From contig JACKHG010000002.1 in the NCBI GenBank assembly GCA_020639115.1, positions 496,001 through 560,000 on the forward strand: 64,000 bases of DNA, in the 5' to 3' direction. This stretch comes from Phycisphaerales bacterium. GTDB taxonomy: Bacteria; Planctomycetota; Phycisphaerae; UBA1845. The position numbers and the translations under genes are program-made. Below the pieces are notes generated by a model. That model did no database searches, was not told where the DNA came from, and saw only the letters and a list, made by a program, of their open reading frames with translations. Positions 52,223 to 61,406 of this stretch are shown piece by piece (the first letter of the stretch is position 1; each line of letters begins with the position of its first letter).

Positions 52223-53264
52223 CGCGGCGTTCCCTGGCGTGGATCCGCACGACGCCGACCGTCACGTCGTCCCGGTCCCGGCGAAAGTCGCGGTAGAGCA
52301 CGCCCGCGATGACGCCCGGGTGGCGCTGTTCCAGGCCCGGATACGCGTCCAGCGACCAGCGGCTCTGCAGCCCGTCGGAGTGCATCAGCAGCAGGTTCGG
52401 TCCGCCACACGCGAAATCGAACTCCTGGACCGTACGCATCTTCTGGCCAACGATGCCATTGTGAGAAACCAATCCGCGCCGGCTGCCGTCTTTGCTTCGC
52501 CCGTAGAGCACGCCCGCGATATTGCCGATACCGGCGTACGACAGCATGCCCGTGGTCAGGTCGATGCTCGCCGCCGCCACCGCGGCGCCCCGCGTGCTCC
52601 GCAGGCCCACGTCCGCCTCATCCAGCAGCGCCCGTGGAGACGTGAACGGATCCCGGTCGAATACTGCGCCCGCCGCCCGCGCCGCCTCCGCGGCACGCGG
52701 CCCGTGCCCGAGCCCGTCCACCACCATGAAGACCAGCCGCTCCGCCTGCTCGGCGGTTCGCCAGATATCCCCGCACTCCATCTCGTGCGGCGCCGGCCGG
52801 CACACCACGCCCCATTCAAAACGACCGCCATCCGCGTCGGATCGGTTGTTGCCCATGATGCGTGCAAAAACGATCGTGCCCTCCGGCGGACGCGAGTACA
52901 TGTCGAACCGCGCCGCGAGCCGCCGCACAGCCCCCAGTCCGGTGCCGGCTGTCCCTGCCGTTGAGTATCCGTCCTGCAGACAACGCCCCACGTCCGGCAC
53001 GCCCGGCCCGCGATCGACCGCGAGCACATCCACGCATCCGCGCCCCCGCACCACGCCCGCATTCAGCAACAGCTCGCCATCGCGGGCGTGCTGCGCGAGG
53101 TTGTTGGCGAGTTCCGTCGCAACGATCGCCACCTTGCCGCGCTGCGTTTCGTCGAGCCCGGCCTCATCCGCGACCTGCGTCGCCAGTCGCCGGGCCTGCC
53201 CGACGGCACTGGAATCGACAACAGCAACTGCGGCGTGAAACGGGGACATGGCGGCTGCCTTCAT
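52215..53264 (-). CDS. RsbT-like ATPase fused to SpoIIE/PP2C phosphatase
   Basis: 349 aa. The N-terminal 130 residues are a GHKL ATPase of the RsbT/anti-sigma type (ATELANNLAQHARDGEL, DRGPGVPD, STAGTAGTGLGAVRRLA). The C-terminal 190 residues are a SpoIIE/RsbX-type phosphatase (VFMVVDGLGHGPRAAEAA, GIGNIAGVLYG, MHSDGL, DDVTVGVVRI). It would both bind STAS-domain partners and dephosphorylate them, resetting the stressosome. The start at 53264 has AGGA upstream and lies 7 bp after rsbT; an ATG five codons downstream (53249) is an alternative. Confidence 0.9.
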   Translation of the reverse strand: MKAAAMSPFHAAVAVVDSSAVGQARRLATQVADEAGLDETQRGKVAIVATELANNLAQHARDGELLLNAGVVRGRGCVDVLAVDRGPGVPDVGRCLQDGYSTAGTAGTGLGAVRRLAARFDMYSRPPEGTIVFARIMGNNRSDADGGRFEWGVVCRPAPHEMECGDIWRTAEQAERLVFMVVDGLGHGPRAAEAARAAGAVFDRDPFTSPRALLDEADVGLRSTRGAAVAAASIDLTTGMLSYAGIGNIAGVLYGRSKDGSRRGLVSHNGIVGQKMRTVQEFDFACGGPNLLLMHSDGLQSRWSLDAYPGLEQRHPGVIAGVLYRDFRRDRDDVTVGVVRIHARERRDE

Positions 53265-53271
53265 CGAAGTC

Positions 53272-53676
53272 CTACTTCCAGCGGGCGATCGACACCCGCG
53301 TGCCCTCGCCCGGCTGGCTCTCAATCTCGAATTCGTTCACGAGCCGCCGCGCACCGCTCAAGCCCATACCCAGGCCGTCGCCGCTGCTCCATCCGTCCGA
53401 CATGGCTTTCTCGATGTCGGGCATCCCCGGGCCGCGATCCTCGAACGTCAACCGCACGCCCCGGCGCGTACCGTTGCGCACGACCTGCAGGCGCATCTCC
53501 CCGCCGCCGCCGTGCGTGACGGTATTGCGGGCCAGCTCGCTCGCCGCGGTCACCGTCTTGGTCTGTTCCACCAAGCTGAAGCCCAGCTCCTGGCAGAGCT
53601 GGCGCACCGCCTGCCGCGCGCTGACCACGTCCTGCTCGGTGGTGAGCTTGACTGTGCGGCTATCCGAGGCGTCCAT
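53272..53676 (-). CDS. rsbT: RsbT, stressosome switch kinase
   Basis: 134 aa GHKL kinase. The N box is AASELARNTVTHGGGGE, with G boxes FEDRGPGMPDIEKA and GLGMGLSGARRLV. RsbT phosphorylates the STAS domains of RsbS and RsbR and then leaves the complex to activate an output. The start overlaps the rsbS end by 17 bp. Confidence 0.92.
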   Translation of the reverse strand: MDASDSRTVKLTTEQDVVSARQAVRQLCQELGFSLVEQTKTVTAASELARNTVTHGGGGEMRLQVVRNGTRRGVRLTFEDRGPGMPDIEKAMSDGWSSGDGLGMGLSGARRLVNEFEIESQPGEGTRVSIARWK

Positions 53677-54046
53677 GGCCGTGGACCTCCTCAGCCAGCG
53701 CTGCGCGCAGGTACTGCATGCCCCGATCCGGGTTCAACGCCGTGTGCACGCCCGTTAACGTCAAACCCAACTCCACCAGCGTGATCGCGACGGCTGGCTG
53801 CATTCCCACGACGACCGTGCGTGCGTCCAGGATTCGCGCCATGCCCGCGATATTCGCGATCATCCGCCCGATGAACGAATCAACCAGCTCCAGCGCTGAG
53901 ATGTCGATCAGCACGCCGCGGGCGCCCGTCGTGCGGATCCTCTCGGTCAGGTCGTCCTGCAGCGTCAACGCGACCTGATCGCTCAGTTCCACCTGGATCG
54001 TGACGAGCAGAAACTCGCCCATCTGCAGAATGGGTATGCGTTCCAT
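53660..54046 (-). CDS. rsbS: RsbS, stressosome STAS scaffold
   Basis: 128 aa single STAS domain. The phosphorylatable Ser is in LELVDSFIGRM, the position that RsbT modifies in known RsbS. The family pattern ARGVLIDISALELVDSF is clear. Coupled to rsbT by an overlap; 13 bp after rsbR. Confidence 0.92.
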   Translation of the reverse strand: MERIPILQMGEFLLVTIQVELSDQVALTLQDDLTERIRTTGARGVLIDISALELVDSFIGRMIANIAGMARILDARTVVVGMQPAVAITLVELGLTLTGVHTALNPDRGMQYLRAALAEEVHGHGRLG

Positions 54047-54059
54047 GATGCCGGCTCCG

Positions 54060-54929
54060 TCAGCGCGTCTGGCCGCTGGATCGTTCGACCGTCCACCCGC
54101 TGCGCTGCAGGGCCAGCGCCAGGGCGTCGGCGAGCGTCGCCTTGGTGGTCACGTCGTGCAGGTCCACGCCGAGGTGCACGATGGTCTGCGCGATCTGCGG
54201 GCGGACGCCGCTGATGATGCAGTCGGCGCCCATCAACCGGATCGCCGCGACCGTCTTGAGCAGGTGCTGCGCCACCTGCGTGTCGACCGTGGGCACGCCG
54301 GTGATGTCAATGATGGCAATCTCCGCGCCCGTCTCCACGATCCGCTGCAGCAGCGTCTCCATCACCACCTGGGTTCGCGCGCTGTCCAGCGTCCCGATCA
54401 TGGGCAGGCCGAGCACGCCGTCCCAGAGCTTCACCACCGGCGTCGACAGCTCGAGCATCTCCTCCTGCTGGCGGACGATGACCTCTTCGCGGCTCTGCTG
54501 GTAAGACCGCATGGCGAGCAGCGCCATCCGGTCGAGCAACTGCGTCGCGGCCCAGGTCTCCGCAGCCAGCGTTTCCGGGTCGTCGCCGAGCTCCTTGCGC
54601 AGGCGGACGAACAGCGGCTTCTTGAAGGAGAAGATGAACAGCGCCGTCTGCTCCGAGGTGAAGCCCTGCGCCACCCGCGACCGGCTGACTTCCTGCAGGA
54701 ACTGCCGCATCGGCTGCCACGCGGTGCGGTCCACGTCGACGAGGTCGCCGTGCTGCGCGGCGTCGCGCAGCAGGCCGATGAACTCGCTCATCTGCGCGTG
54801 CAGGGCGCGCTCGCCGATGCGCACGTCGCTTGCGGAGCCGGCGCTGGCCAGTTCCTTCTGCCAGTCGGCGACGAGCTCTTTCTCGTGGGACTTGAGGATG
54901 GACGCTGTCGTCGTACGCGCTTTGCTCAT
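54060..54929 (-). CDS. rsbR: RsbR, stressosome sensor/scaffold
   Basis: 289 aa. The N-terminal domain (about 150 residues, all helical, with no heme or flavin motif seen) resembles the RsbRD_N fold. The C-terminal STAS domain keeps both Thr sites, in ITGVPTVDTQVAQHL and SGVRPQIAQTIVHLG. It builds the stressosome with RsbS and passes the stress signal by RsbT phosphorylation. It is the first gene of a six-gene overlapping unit. Confidence 0.92.
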   Translation of the reverse strand: MSKARTTTASILKSHEKELVADWQKELASAGSASDVRIGERALHAQMSEFIGLLRDAAQHGDLVDVDRTAWQPMRQFLQEVSRSRVAQGFTSEQTALFIFSFKKPLFVRLRKELGDDPETLAAETWAATQLLDRMALLAMRSYQQSREEVIVRQQEEMLELSTPVVKLWDGVLGLPMIGTLDSARTQVVMETLLQRIVETGAEIAIIDITGVPTVDTQVAQHLLKTVAAIRLMGADCIISGVRPQIAQTIVHLGVDLHDVTTKATLADALALALQRSGWTVERSSGQTR

Positions 54930-55200
54930 GCGTGGTGTACCTCGTCGCTCGTGATTTCGTCGCACAAAGCCCAATCGGGAAGGGCGTGGCGCCAGGGCGA
55001 CCCACGCGCCGAGCGGATTCTAGGGGGCCGCGTGACGCCAATCAAAGGCGTCTATGACAACACTGTTAGCCGCGCATCGGTTGCCTGTGATTGTCCGTTC
55101 TGCTATAAGTGGATTCGCAGCGCGGCTCGGTCTGTTGTGCTGCTTCGCCGGCCCCGCGCCGGTGTCCTTGGTCGGGCTTTTGCGGAACAAAGGTTTTCCC

Positions 55201-55590
55201 ATGATCCAGCACGACAGCGGCGATCAACCTCTCGTGGGCCTGCGCGTGCTCGTCGTGGAGGATAACTTCCCCATGGCGCTGCTGGTGCAGCGCGCCCTGG
55301 AAAGCGCCGGCGCTCAGGTCGTCGGACCGTTTCCGTCCCTGGCCCGCACGTTCGACGCGCTCGCCGACAACGCGCCCGACTGCGCCGTGCTCGATGTCAA
55401 CCTCGATATCGAGGACGTCTACCCGCTCGCCGATCATCTGCAGTCTGGAAGCGTGCCCTTCCTGCTCGCCAGCGGCTACGACGATTCCCATTTCCCCGAA
55501 CGCTTCGCCAACTGCCCGCGGCTCGAAAAGCCGTACGATATCGACCGCCTCATCAACGCCGTCAGGGCGCTCCGCCGCAGCGCCAACTGA
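55201..55590 (+). CDS. Single-domain response regulator
   Basis: 129-aa stand-alone receiver. VLVVEDNFPMALLVQRAL carries the acidic pair, CAVLDVNLD the phosphorylatable Asp, and LASGYDD and LEKPYD the Ser/Thr-like and Lys positions. No output domain. It is divergent from rsbR with a 271-bp gap and may accept phosphate from the hybrid kinase of that operon. Confidence 0.88.
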   Translation: MIQHDSGDQPLVGLRVLVVEDNFPMALLVQRALESAGAQVVGPFPSLARTFDALADNAPDCAVLDVNLDIEDVYPLADHLQSGSVPFLLASGYDDSHFPERFANCPRLEKPYDIDRLINAVRALRRSAN

Positions 55591-55756
55591 CGCGTCGCCG
55601 CCTCCTTGCTGAGGCCGGCCTGTCCAGCACCCTCACCGATTCGGGACAACACCCCCGCGCCAAAGGTAAACCCGCAGCGAGCCGGGGGTGGTGCCGGCCC
55701 GCCCGATCAGCGAGAATGGCACGCGATCGACGCTAACCCGGCAAGGAGACCCAGGC

Positions 55757-56698
55757 GTGACCACCGATTCATCACGGCGTCTCATTCTGACCCTCGCTTT
55801 GGCTGTGACCCTGCTGGCGGCGCTTGCGGGCGGATGCGCGCAGCACGCCCGACAGGGCTGTGCGCCGTGCGCGGTTGAAAAATCGCAATCGATGGCGGCT
55901 CAGTCGACTGCAACGCCGTCGGCGACGCTGCGCCGCTACCCCGTCGACGGACGCGGCTTCAGCCCGGTCGGCAAGTACCTCGCCGCCGCCGAGCCCGTCA
56001 CCGACGACGCCGAGGGCGCCCTCAATCCCTACGTGCTGCGTGTAATCGAGGCCTATCCCACCGACGGCTCCTACCCCTACCACTGCAAGCCGCTCGAGTA
56101 CGACATCTACAACGGCGTCACCGAGGATATCTGGTACCAGGGCCGCGTCGTGGCCAAGGCTTATCCCGACGGCTCCCGCTGCAGCTACTGCTGCGGCCTG
56201 ACCTTCGAAGTCTTCTGCCGCGCGATGAAGCTGCGCAACCGGGCCAAGGGACTCGTCCCCGACGACTTCAACGGCATGTGCTTCACCGACCTCTTCAACC
56301 TGCTCCAGCTCTGGTACATCGAAGGACCCGGCGACAGCCCGCAGCGCGGCATCGCCGCCTACGGCCTCGGCCGCCCGATCGAGGACTGGACGCAGGCCCG
56401 GGCAGGAGATTTCTGCGACTTCAGCCGCAACAACAAGTCCGGCCACTCCGTCATCTTCATCGAGTGGAAACGCGACGACGCGGGCAAGATCACCGGCCTC
56501 AAATACTTCTCCTCCAACTCCAAGGGCGTCGGCTTCCAGACCGAATACTTCGCTGACTCCGGCGGCAAGCTCCTCCGCAAGTGGTTCCGCCTCGCCCGCG
56601 TCGGCAGCATCTCTGACTATCAGCCGTTCAACCGGTTGGACATCCCCCAGCGCCAGGCCTATGCACCAACCCAGCCAGTCGCCCTGAGCCGCGACTGA
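55757..56698 (+). CDS. Secreted lipoprotein, possible NlpC/P60- or CHAP-like hydrolase
   Basis: 313 aa from a GTG start with AAGGAG at 8-nt spacing. Lipobox LLAALAGGC. Body features: a Cys pair in CSYCCGLTFEVFCRAM that could supply the nucleophile, and SGHSVIFIEWKRD, which resembles the His strand of papain-like amidases. The fold assignment is tentative. A stand-alone transcription unit is likely. Confidence 0.7.
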   Translation: MTTDSSRRLILTLALAVTLLAALAGGCAQHARQGCAPCAVEKSQSMAAQSTATPSATLRRYPVDGRGFSPVGKYLAAAEPVTDDAEGALNPYVLRVIEAYPTDGSYPYHCKPLEYDIYNGVTEDIWYQGRVVAKAYPDGSRCSYCCGLTFEVFCRAMKLRNRAKGLVPDDFNGMCFTDLFNLLQLWYIEGPGDSPQRGIAAYGLGRPIEDWTQARAGDFCDFSRNNKSGHSVIFIEWKRDDAGKITGLKYFSSNSKGVGFQTEYFADSGGKLLRKWFRLARVGSISDYQPFNRLDIPQRQAYAPTQPVALSRD

Positions 56699-57043
56699 CC
56701 CGCGGCGCCAGCGGCAGCATGCCGGACAGTCCGCAGCCACCAGCTCAAGTCGTTTCCGCGAGCTGGAATCTCCCTGGAACCGTGGGACTCGCGGCAAAGT
56801 TATCGGTCCTGGGCAACCTCATTATCAGCATGGGAACCGATGGTTAATCGTTATATGGTCAACAATAGACATTATACATAGATGAGTTAACATAAAATTG
56901 CAAACAGTTAGGCTTGCATGAGTCGGATTTGGTGTTATGCTGGATTCGGATCGTGCGGTGACGCGGATCGGTTTTGGCCCTGTGCCCGCCCGGCGTACAC
57001 GGCGGGATGCGTCGATCGCAGCGGTCCATCTAGGAGGCTGATC
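56699..57043. other. AT-rich intergenic island
   Basis: 345 bp. Bases 56,818-56,935 are strikingly AT-rich for this genome (for example TTATACATAGATGAGTTAACATAAA) and could hold a promoter or a foreign insertion scar. No gene is seen. Confidence 0.5.
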
Positions 57044-57160
57044 ATGCTCCTGAGCAACACCAACCCGTCGTCAGGTCACTCTGACCGCCCGAGCCTTGCC
57101 CGCACCCCGCGCTGGCAGCAGCAGCGCTCGCACCAGCAGTTCTGGCAGCAGCAGCGCTGA
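57044..57160 (+). CDS. Small Gln/Arg-rich ORF, 38 aa
   Basis: Preceded by a strong ribosome-binding site, TAGGAGG, 8 nt before the ATG. The product is polar with a Gln/Arg/Trp tail (RWQQQRSHQQFWQQQR). No homologue recognised. It could be a leader peptide or a small protein; the AT-rich region upstream may be its promoter. Confidence 0.45.
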   Translation: MLLSNTNPSSGHSDRPSLARTPRWQQQRSHQQFWQQQR

Positions 57161-57359
57161 CCAGCCTTCGTACCGTCCAGCCAAAGCGCACGCAGTGTGC
57201 CGGATGGCTCGCGGCGGGAGCGGCTGACCTCCCCTGAACAGGCAGGCGCCGAGAGGCGCATCAGACCGCCGCCGGCGGCCGTTCGTCGGCGGCAACCCTT
57301 GATCAGTGCGCCGCAGCCCGTCGGCTGCCGGCTCAACCTCGAAATGAAGGAGACAGAAA

Positions 57360-57671
57360 ATGCTCGATCTGGCCCGACAACTCAACGATTCCTCGGCACC
57401 GTCCGTGCGCCTCGACGTCGGCCCGCCGCGGCCCCGGCGCAGCGGTTGCCGTGCGCCCCTGGCGGCGCTGCTCGCGGGTATGTGCCTGCTGCAGGTGTCG
57501 CTGGCCAACGGCATGTGGCTGTGGCCGTACCTCTGGTGGCAGCTCCGCGTGCTGCCGCACGGCGTCGCGAACAGTACCGACGTGCGGGTGAAGCTCACCA
57601 ACGAGAACGACGTGTATTTCGAACTGCGCCCCAAGCATCGCGCGCCCGACGACGAACTGGCGCGCCGTTGA
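57360..57671 (+). CDS. Small membrane protein, 103 aa
   Basis: GGAG lies 8 nt before the start. One hydrophobic segment (PLAALLAGMCLLQVSLANGMWLW) follows a basic stretch, and a short polar C-terminal part ends in basic residues. Unknown function. It follows the 38-aa ORF by 199 bp, and the two may share a transcript. Confidence 0.55.
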   Translation: MLDLARQLNDSSAPSVRLDVGPPRPRRSGCRAPLAALLAGMCLLQVSLANGMWLWPYLWWQLRVLPHGVANSTDVRVKLTNENDVYFELRPKHRAPDDELARR

Positions 57672-57713
57672 CCCCTTGAACCAGCGGGATCGGACTGGGG
57701 GCCGGTCGCACGC

Positions 57714-59480
57714 TCAGGAAATGAGCGAGCCGGCCTCCAGTGCGATGCTGCGCCGCATCCCCGCGGCGTAGTCGACCTCGTTGGGTTTTTCCGTAACGAT
57801 GAAGTTGCCCATCACGACGGCGTCGATGCCCGTCTTGACGAAGGTGTTGATGGCGTCGCGCGGCGTGCACACGATCGGCTCGCCGCGCACGTTGAAGCTC
57901 GTGTTGATCACCACCGGAACGCCGGTCCGCTCGGCGAAGGCCCGGATCAGCCGGTAGTACCGGCCGTTGTGCTCCGCGGTGACCGTCTGCACCCGGCCCG
58001 TGCCGTCCTGGTGCGTCACCGCGGGCAGCACCGCGTGCATCTCCGGCCGCACCCGGGGCACGAGCAGCATGAACGGCGCGTCCATGCCCTCCGGCATCTC
58101 GAAGTACTCGTGGGCCCGCTCCTTCAGCACGCTCGGGGCGAACGGCCGGAACGCCTCGCGGAACTTCACCTTCGCGTTGATGATGTCCTTCATCTGTGGA
58201 TTGCGCGCATCCGCCACGAGCGAGCGCGCTCCCAGGGCCCGCGGCCCGAACTCGAGCCGCCCCTGGAACCACCCGATCACCTTGCCTTCGGCGATCATGC
58301 CGGCGGTCTCGTTCAGAAGATCCTCCTCGCGATCGACGTAGCGATACGCCATCCCGGTCGCGTCGAGCGCCCGCTTGATCTCGGCGTCGGTGAAAGACGG
58401 GCCCCAGTAGGCGTGGTGCATGGTGAACGTGCGCGGGTTCTTCAGCACCGAGTTGTACAGGTAAAACGCGGTGCCCAGCGCCGCCCCGGAGTCACCAGCC
58501 GCTGGCTGGATGAAGATGTTCTTGAACCCCGACTCCTGCAGGATCCGCCAGTTGGCCACGCAGTTGAGGCCCACGCCGCCCGCGATGCACACGTTGTCCA
58601 TGCCCGTCTGCCGGTGCACGTGCGCGGCCATCTTCACCATGATCTCCTCGACGATCTTCTGCCCGGATTGGGCGATGTCCTGGTGGAAGGCGTCGAGCTC
58701 GGTCTCCTTGGTCCGTTGCGGCCGGCCGAACAGGCGCTCCCACCGGCGGTTGAACATCCGCTCGGTCGAGTGCGTGTGCGTGAAGTACTTCATGTTGAGC
58801 CGGAAGCTGCCGTCGTCGCGGATGTCGACGACCTCGCGGAACTGCTCGACGTAGGTGGGACGCCCGTACGGTGCGAGCCCCATCACCTTCCACTCCGCAT
58901 CGTTTACGCGAAAGCCCAGGTAGGCTGTGATCGCGCTGAAGAGCAGTCCCACCGAGTGCGGAAAGCGGATCTCTTTCTCGATGACGATCTCCGTGCCCCG
59001 GCCCGTGCCCCATCCCGTCGTCGTCCATTCACCCACGCCGTCGGCGGTGATGACGGCTGATTCCTCGAATGGGGAAACCAGAAAGGCGCTGGCGGCGTGG
59101 GCGAGGTGGTGCTGGCAGTAGTACACCTCCTTGTCGGTGCCCAGCTCCTTGCGGATGGTGTCGCCGATGCGCAGCTTGGTCATGAGCCAGATGGGCATGC
59201 TCTTGACCCAGCTCGTGTAGGTCAGCGGCCAGCGGGCCAGGATGGTCTCGACGATGCGGTTGAACTTGACCAGGGGCTTCTCGTAGAAGCCGATGTAGTC
59301 CACGTCATCGATGGTGATGCCCGCCGCGCGCAGACAGTAGGACACCGCCTCCGTAGGAAAGTCGCTGTAGTGCTTCTGGCGGTTGAACCGCTCCTCCTCG
59401 GCAGCCGCGACGAGCGCGCCGTCCTTCACCAGGGCCGCGCCCGAGTCGTGGTAGTAGCAGGATATGCCCAGTACGTACAT
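57714..59480 (-). CDS. Carbamoyltransferase (NodU/CmcH/TobZ family)
   Basis: 588 aa. Opens MYVLGISCYYHDSGAALVKDG, the family signature. The ASKHA-type Kae1-like domain has HHLAHAASAFLVSPF and ADGVGEWTTTGWG, and a second nucleotide-site region is CIAGGVGLNCVANW. The C-terminal domain has GRLEFGPRALGARSLVADAR and INTSFNVRGEPIVC. It transfers a carbamoyl group from carbamoyl phosphate to a hydroxyl, commonly on a sugar or secondary metabolite. The start at 59480 was chosen for the signature; the frame stays open upstream without coding logic. Confidence 0.93.
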   Translation of the reverse strand: MYVLGISCYYHDSGAALVKDGALVAAAEEERFNRQKHYSDFPTEAVSYCLRAAGITIDDVDYIGFYEKPLVKFNRIVETILARWPLTYTSWVKSMPIWLMTKLRIGDTIRKELGTDKEVYYCQHHLAHAASAFLVSPFEESAVITADGVGEWTTTGWGTGRGTEIVIEKEIRFPHSVGLLFSAITAYLGFRVNDAEWKVMGLAPYGRPTYVEQFREVVDIRDDGSFRLNMKYFTHTHSTERMFNRRWERLFGRPQRTKETELDAFHQDIAQSGQKIVEEIMVKMAAHVHRQTGMDNVCIAGGVGLNCVANWRILQESGFKNIFIQPAAGDSGAALGTAFYLYNSVLKNPRTFTMHHAYWGPSFTDAEIKRALDATGMAYRYVDREEDLLNETAGMIAEGKVIGWFQGRLEFGPRALGARSLVADARNPQMKDIINAKVKFREAFRPFAPSVLKERAHEYFEMPEGMDAPFMLLVPRVRPEMHAVLPAVTHQDGTGRVQTVTAEHNGRYYRLIRAFAERTGVPVVINTSFNVRGEPIVCTPRDAINTFVKTGIDAVVMGNFIVTEKPNEVDYAAGMRRSIALEAGSLIS

Positions 59481-59509
59481 GGTCCCTCGTCGCGCGGTCC
59501 GCGCTGCCG

Positions 59510-59941
59510 CTAGAACGGCCGGGCGGTTCGCTCCAGCGTGCTCTCGTGGTGCTTGTGATCTTCCCAGTAGCTCTCGCCGGCCGGCTTGAGCTTCATGCGC
59601 AGCGGGTCCGCCAGCCGCGTCAGCGAGAACAGCGGCAGCAACACGATAAAGAGCACCGTCATCAGCACGACCGTCATCACCGCGCCGATCGCGAACGCTG
59701 CGCTCATCCAGCCAACGTACACCGGCACAGCCACGGACCGCGGCCCCAGCGCGACCACCAGCAGCGCCGCCCCGAGCGACCACAGCACTAGCCCCAGCAC
59801 CTGCCGACCGCCGCCCACCCACGACCACGTGTGCGGGTCGGGCCCCAGGTACCAGGACACGGCGCCCAGCACGCCGAAGCCCAGGATCATGGCGAGACCG
59901 AACTTCCGCAGCTCGGTCGCCGAAGGATTGCGATTGACCAT
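59510..59941 (-). CDS. SxtJ-like small membrane protein
   Basis: 143 aa with about three to four membrane helices (MILGFGVLGAVSWYLG, LGLVLWSLGAALLVVAL, VLMTVLFIVLLPLF). The C-terminus MKLKPAGESYWEDHKHHES resembles proteins that accompany carbamoyltransferases (SxtJ type). Directly upstream of the carbamoyltransferase on the same strand with a 29-bp gap. Confidence 0.72.
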   Translation of the reverse strand: MVNRNPSATELRKFGLAMILGFGVLGAVSWYLGPDPHTWSWVGGGRQVLGLVLWSLGAALLVVALGPRSVAVPVYVGWMSAAFAIGAVMTVVLMTVLFIVLLPLFSLTRLADPLRMKLKPAGESYWEDHKHHESTLERTARPF

Positions 59942-60010
59942 CTGCACGGGCCAGCGTCTCCTCATCCGGCAGTTCAAGACGACGCGCCCGCCGCCGCCCC
60001 AAAAATTCCG

Positions 60011-60766
60011 TCAGGGCGTGTCGCAGTGCGCGCAGGGAGCAGCCGCCTTCGGCGTCGCCAGAATGTCGCGGCGCAAGCGCAGCAGCTCCCGAAACGCCCG
60101 CAGGATCACGCGGATGTTGCCGCCGGACGACTCGCCCGCAACCCGCGGATAGTGGTGCACGCCAACCTGCCCGATGCGATATCCCGCACGCGTCGCCCGG
60201 GCCAGCATCTCCGCGTCGATCAGCGCCCCCTCGCTGCGCAGCGTCACGCTCTCGATGAACCGGCGGGGGTAGATCTTGAACGCGCAATCCACGTCGTGGA
60301 TCCGCAGCCCCAGCACCACGCCGACGAGCCAGTTCCAGCACTCCGCATTCATCCGCCGCATCCATGAGTCCTTGCGGTCGAGGCGGATTCCGCTGGCGAT
60401 GTCGAACTCGGCGAGCAGCGGAATCAGCTTGTCGATCTCCTCGACGTCGAACTGGCCGTCGCCGTCAGTATAGAAGATCCACTCCTTCGTCGCCTCGCAG
60501 AAGCCGCGCTGCAGCGCGCCGCCGTACCCGCGATTGGGAACGTTGTGCACCGCCCGAACCTCACCGGGATACTTGGCGGCGAGTTCGTCGGCGAGCGCGG
60601 GTGTCCGGTCCTTGCTGCCGTCGTCCACGATGATCACCTCGTGGTCCGGCGAAACGCGCCGCGCCATGCGCAGCGCGTCCTCGGTCACGCGGACGACGTT
60701 CTCTTCCTCGTTGTGGCAAGGGAAAAAGACGGTCAGGCTGGATAGTTGCCCGCCTGCTTGTGCCAT
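60011..60766 (-). CDS. Family 2 glycosyltransferase
   Basis: 251 aa GT-A enzyme of the dolichyl-phosphate-mannose synthase type. VFFPCHNEEENV opens the nucleotide-sugar site, VIIVDDGSKDRT follows, and FYTDGDGQFDVEEI has the metal-binding DxD-like motif. IHDVDCAFKIYPR is typical of the group. No membrane helices. The start at 60766 has GGGAG upstream. It probably passes a sugar to a lipid carrier for surface glycan synthesis. Confidence 0.88.
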   Translation of the reverse strand: MAQAGGQLSSLTVFFPCHNEEENVVRVTEDALRMARRVSPDHEVIIVDDGSKDRTPALADELAAKYPGEVRAVHNVPNRGYGGALQRGFCEATKEWIFYTDGDGQFDVEEIDKLIPLLAEFDIASGIRLDRKDSWMRRMNAECWNWLVGVVLGLRIHDVDCAFKIYPRRFIESVTLRSEGALIDAEMLARATRAGYRIGQVGVHHYPRVAGESSGGNIRVILRAFRELLRLRRDILATPKAAAPCAHCDTP

Positions 60767-61226
60767 GCCCCAACTCCCGAGCGTATGACAACCCAATGCG
60801 CCTGAGCCCCGCGCTCTCGAGCCGGAGCACCCGCGCCGCCCCCGCCGTCGTTCCTCCGCAGTCGTCGCCAGGGCGATGAACGGGGCCGCACCCTCGCCGA
60901 CGAGGTTGGACGCGACGTTGCGCGGATCGTACTGCTTGACCCGCACCAGGGTCGCAACCGTGTGGTCCCCGGGGAAAAGAAGCCACCGGAATTTGCCGAG
61001 CGACCGCCGTGAAAGATACAGCGCGACGGGCATCACCAGCAACAGCACACCCGACACGCTCTGCATCGGCAGGTACGGCCACGAGTAGCGAATCACTTTG
61101 CCGGGATATATCCGGACGATGCCCCCGCGCGAGAGCCACTTCTCCCGTTGGTACATCGCGAAGCGGAACACGTCGGACGTCGTCCGCTCCCACCGCAAAT
61201 ACGGCGAAATCAGCGCCCGGTACATC
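60767..61226 (-). other. Open frame upstream of the glycosyltransferase, possibly a separate membrane gene
   Basis: The glycosyltransferase frame stays open for more than 200 codons upstream. The part after an ATG at 61226 reads MYRALISPYLRWERTTSDVF and includes a plausible membrane helix (MQSVSGVLLLVMPVALYL). Just before the glycosyltransferase start it degenerates into Arg/Gly-rich sequence. It may be a short membrane protein whose stop has been lost, or chance. I cannot decide. Confidence 0.35.
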
Positions 61227-61406
61227 GGCGCCCGCCGCCCGTGCTGGTGAGCAACGCGCGTCCCAGGAGCGCGTGACTCCACCCCGCCCAGAGCCCCGGC
61301 ACGAGCAGCATCGCCGCGACCAAACCGACGCCGCTCCGCCCGCATCTGACCGGGACGCGACCGGCAAAGGCCAGTCGGTCCGCCCCAACCGCCGGCGCAG
61401 TTCCAT

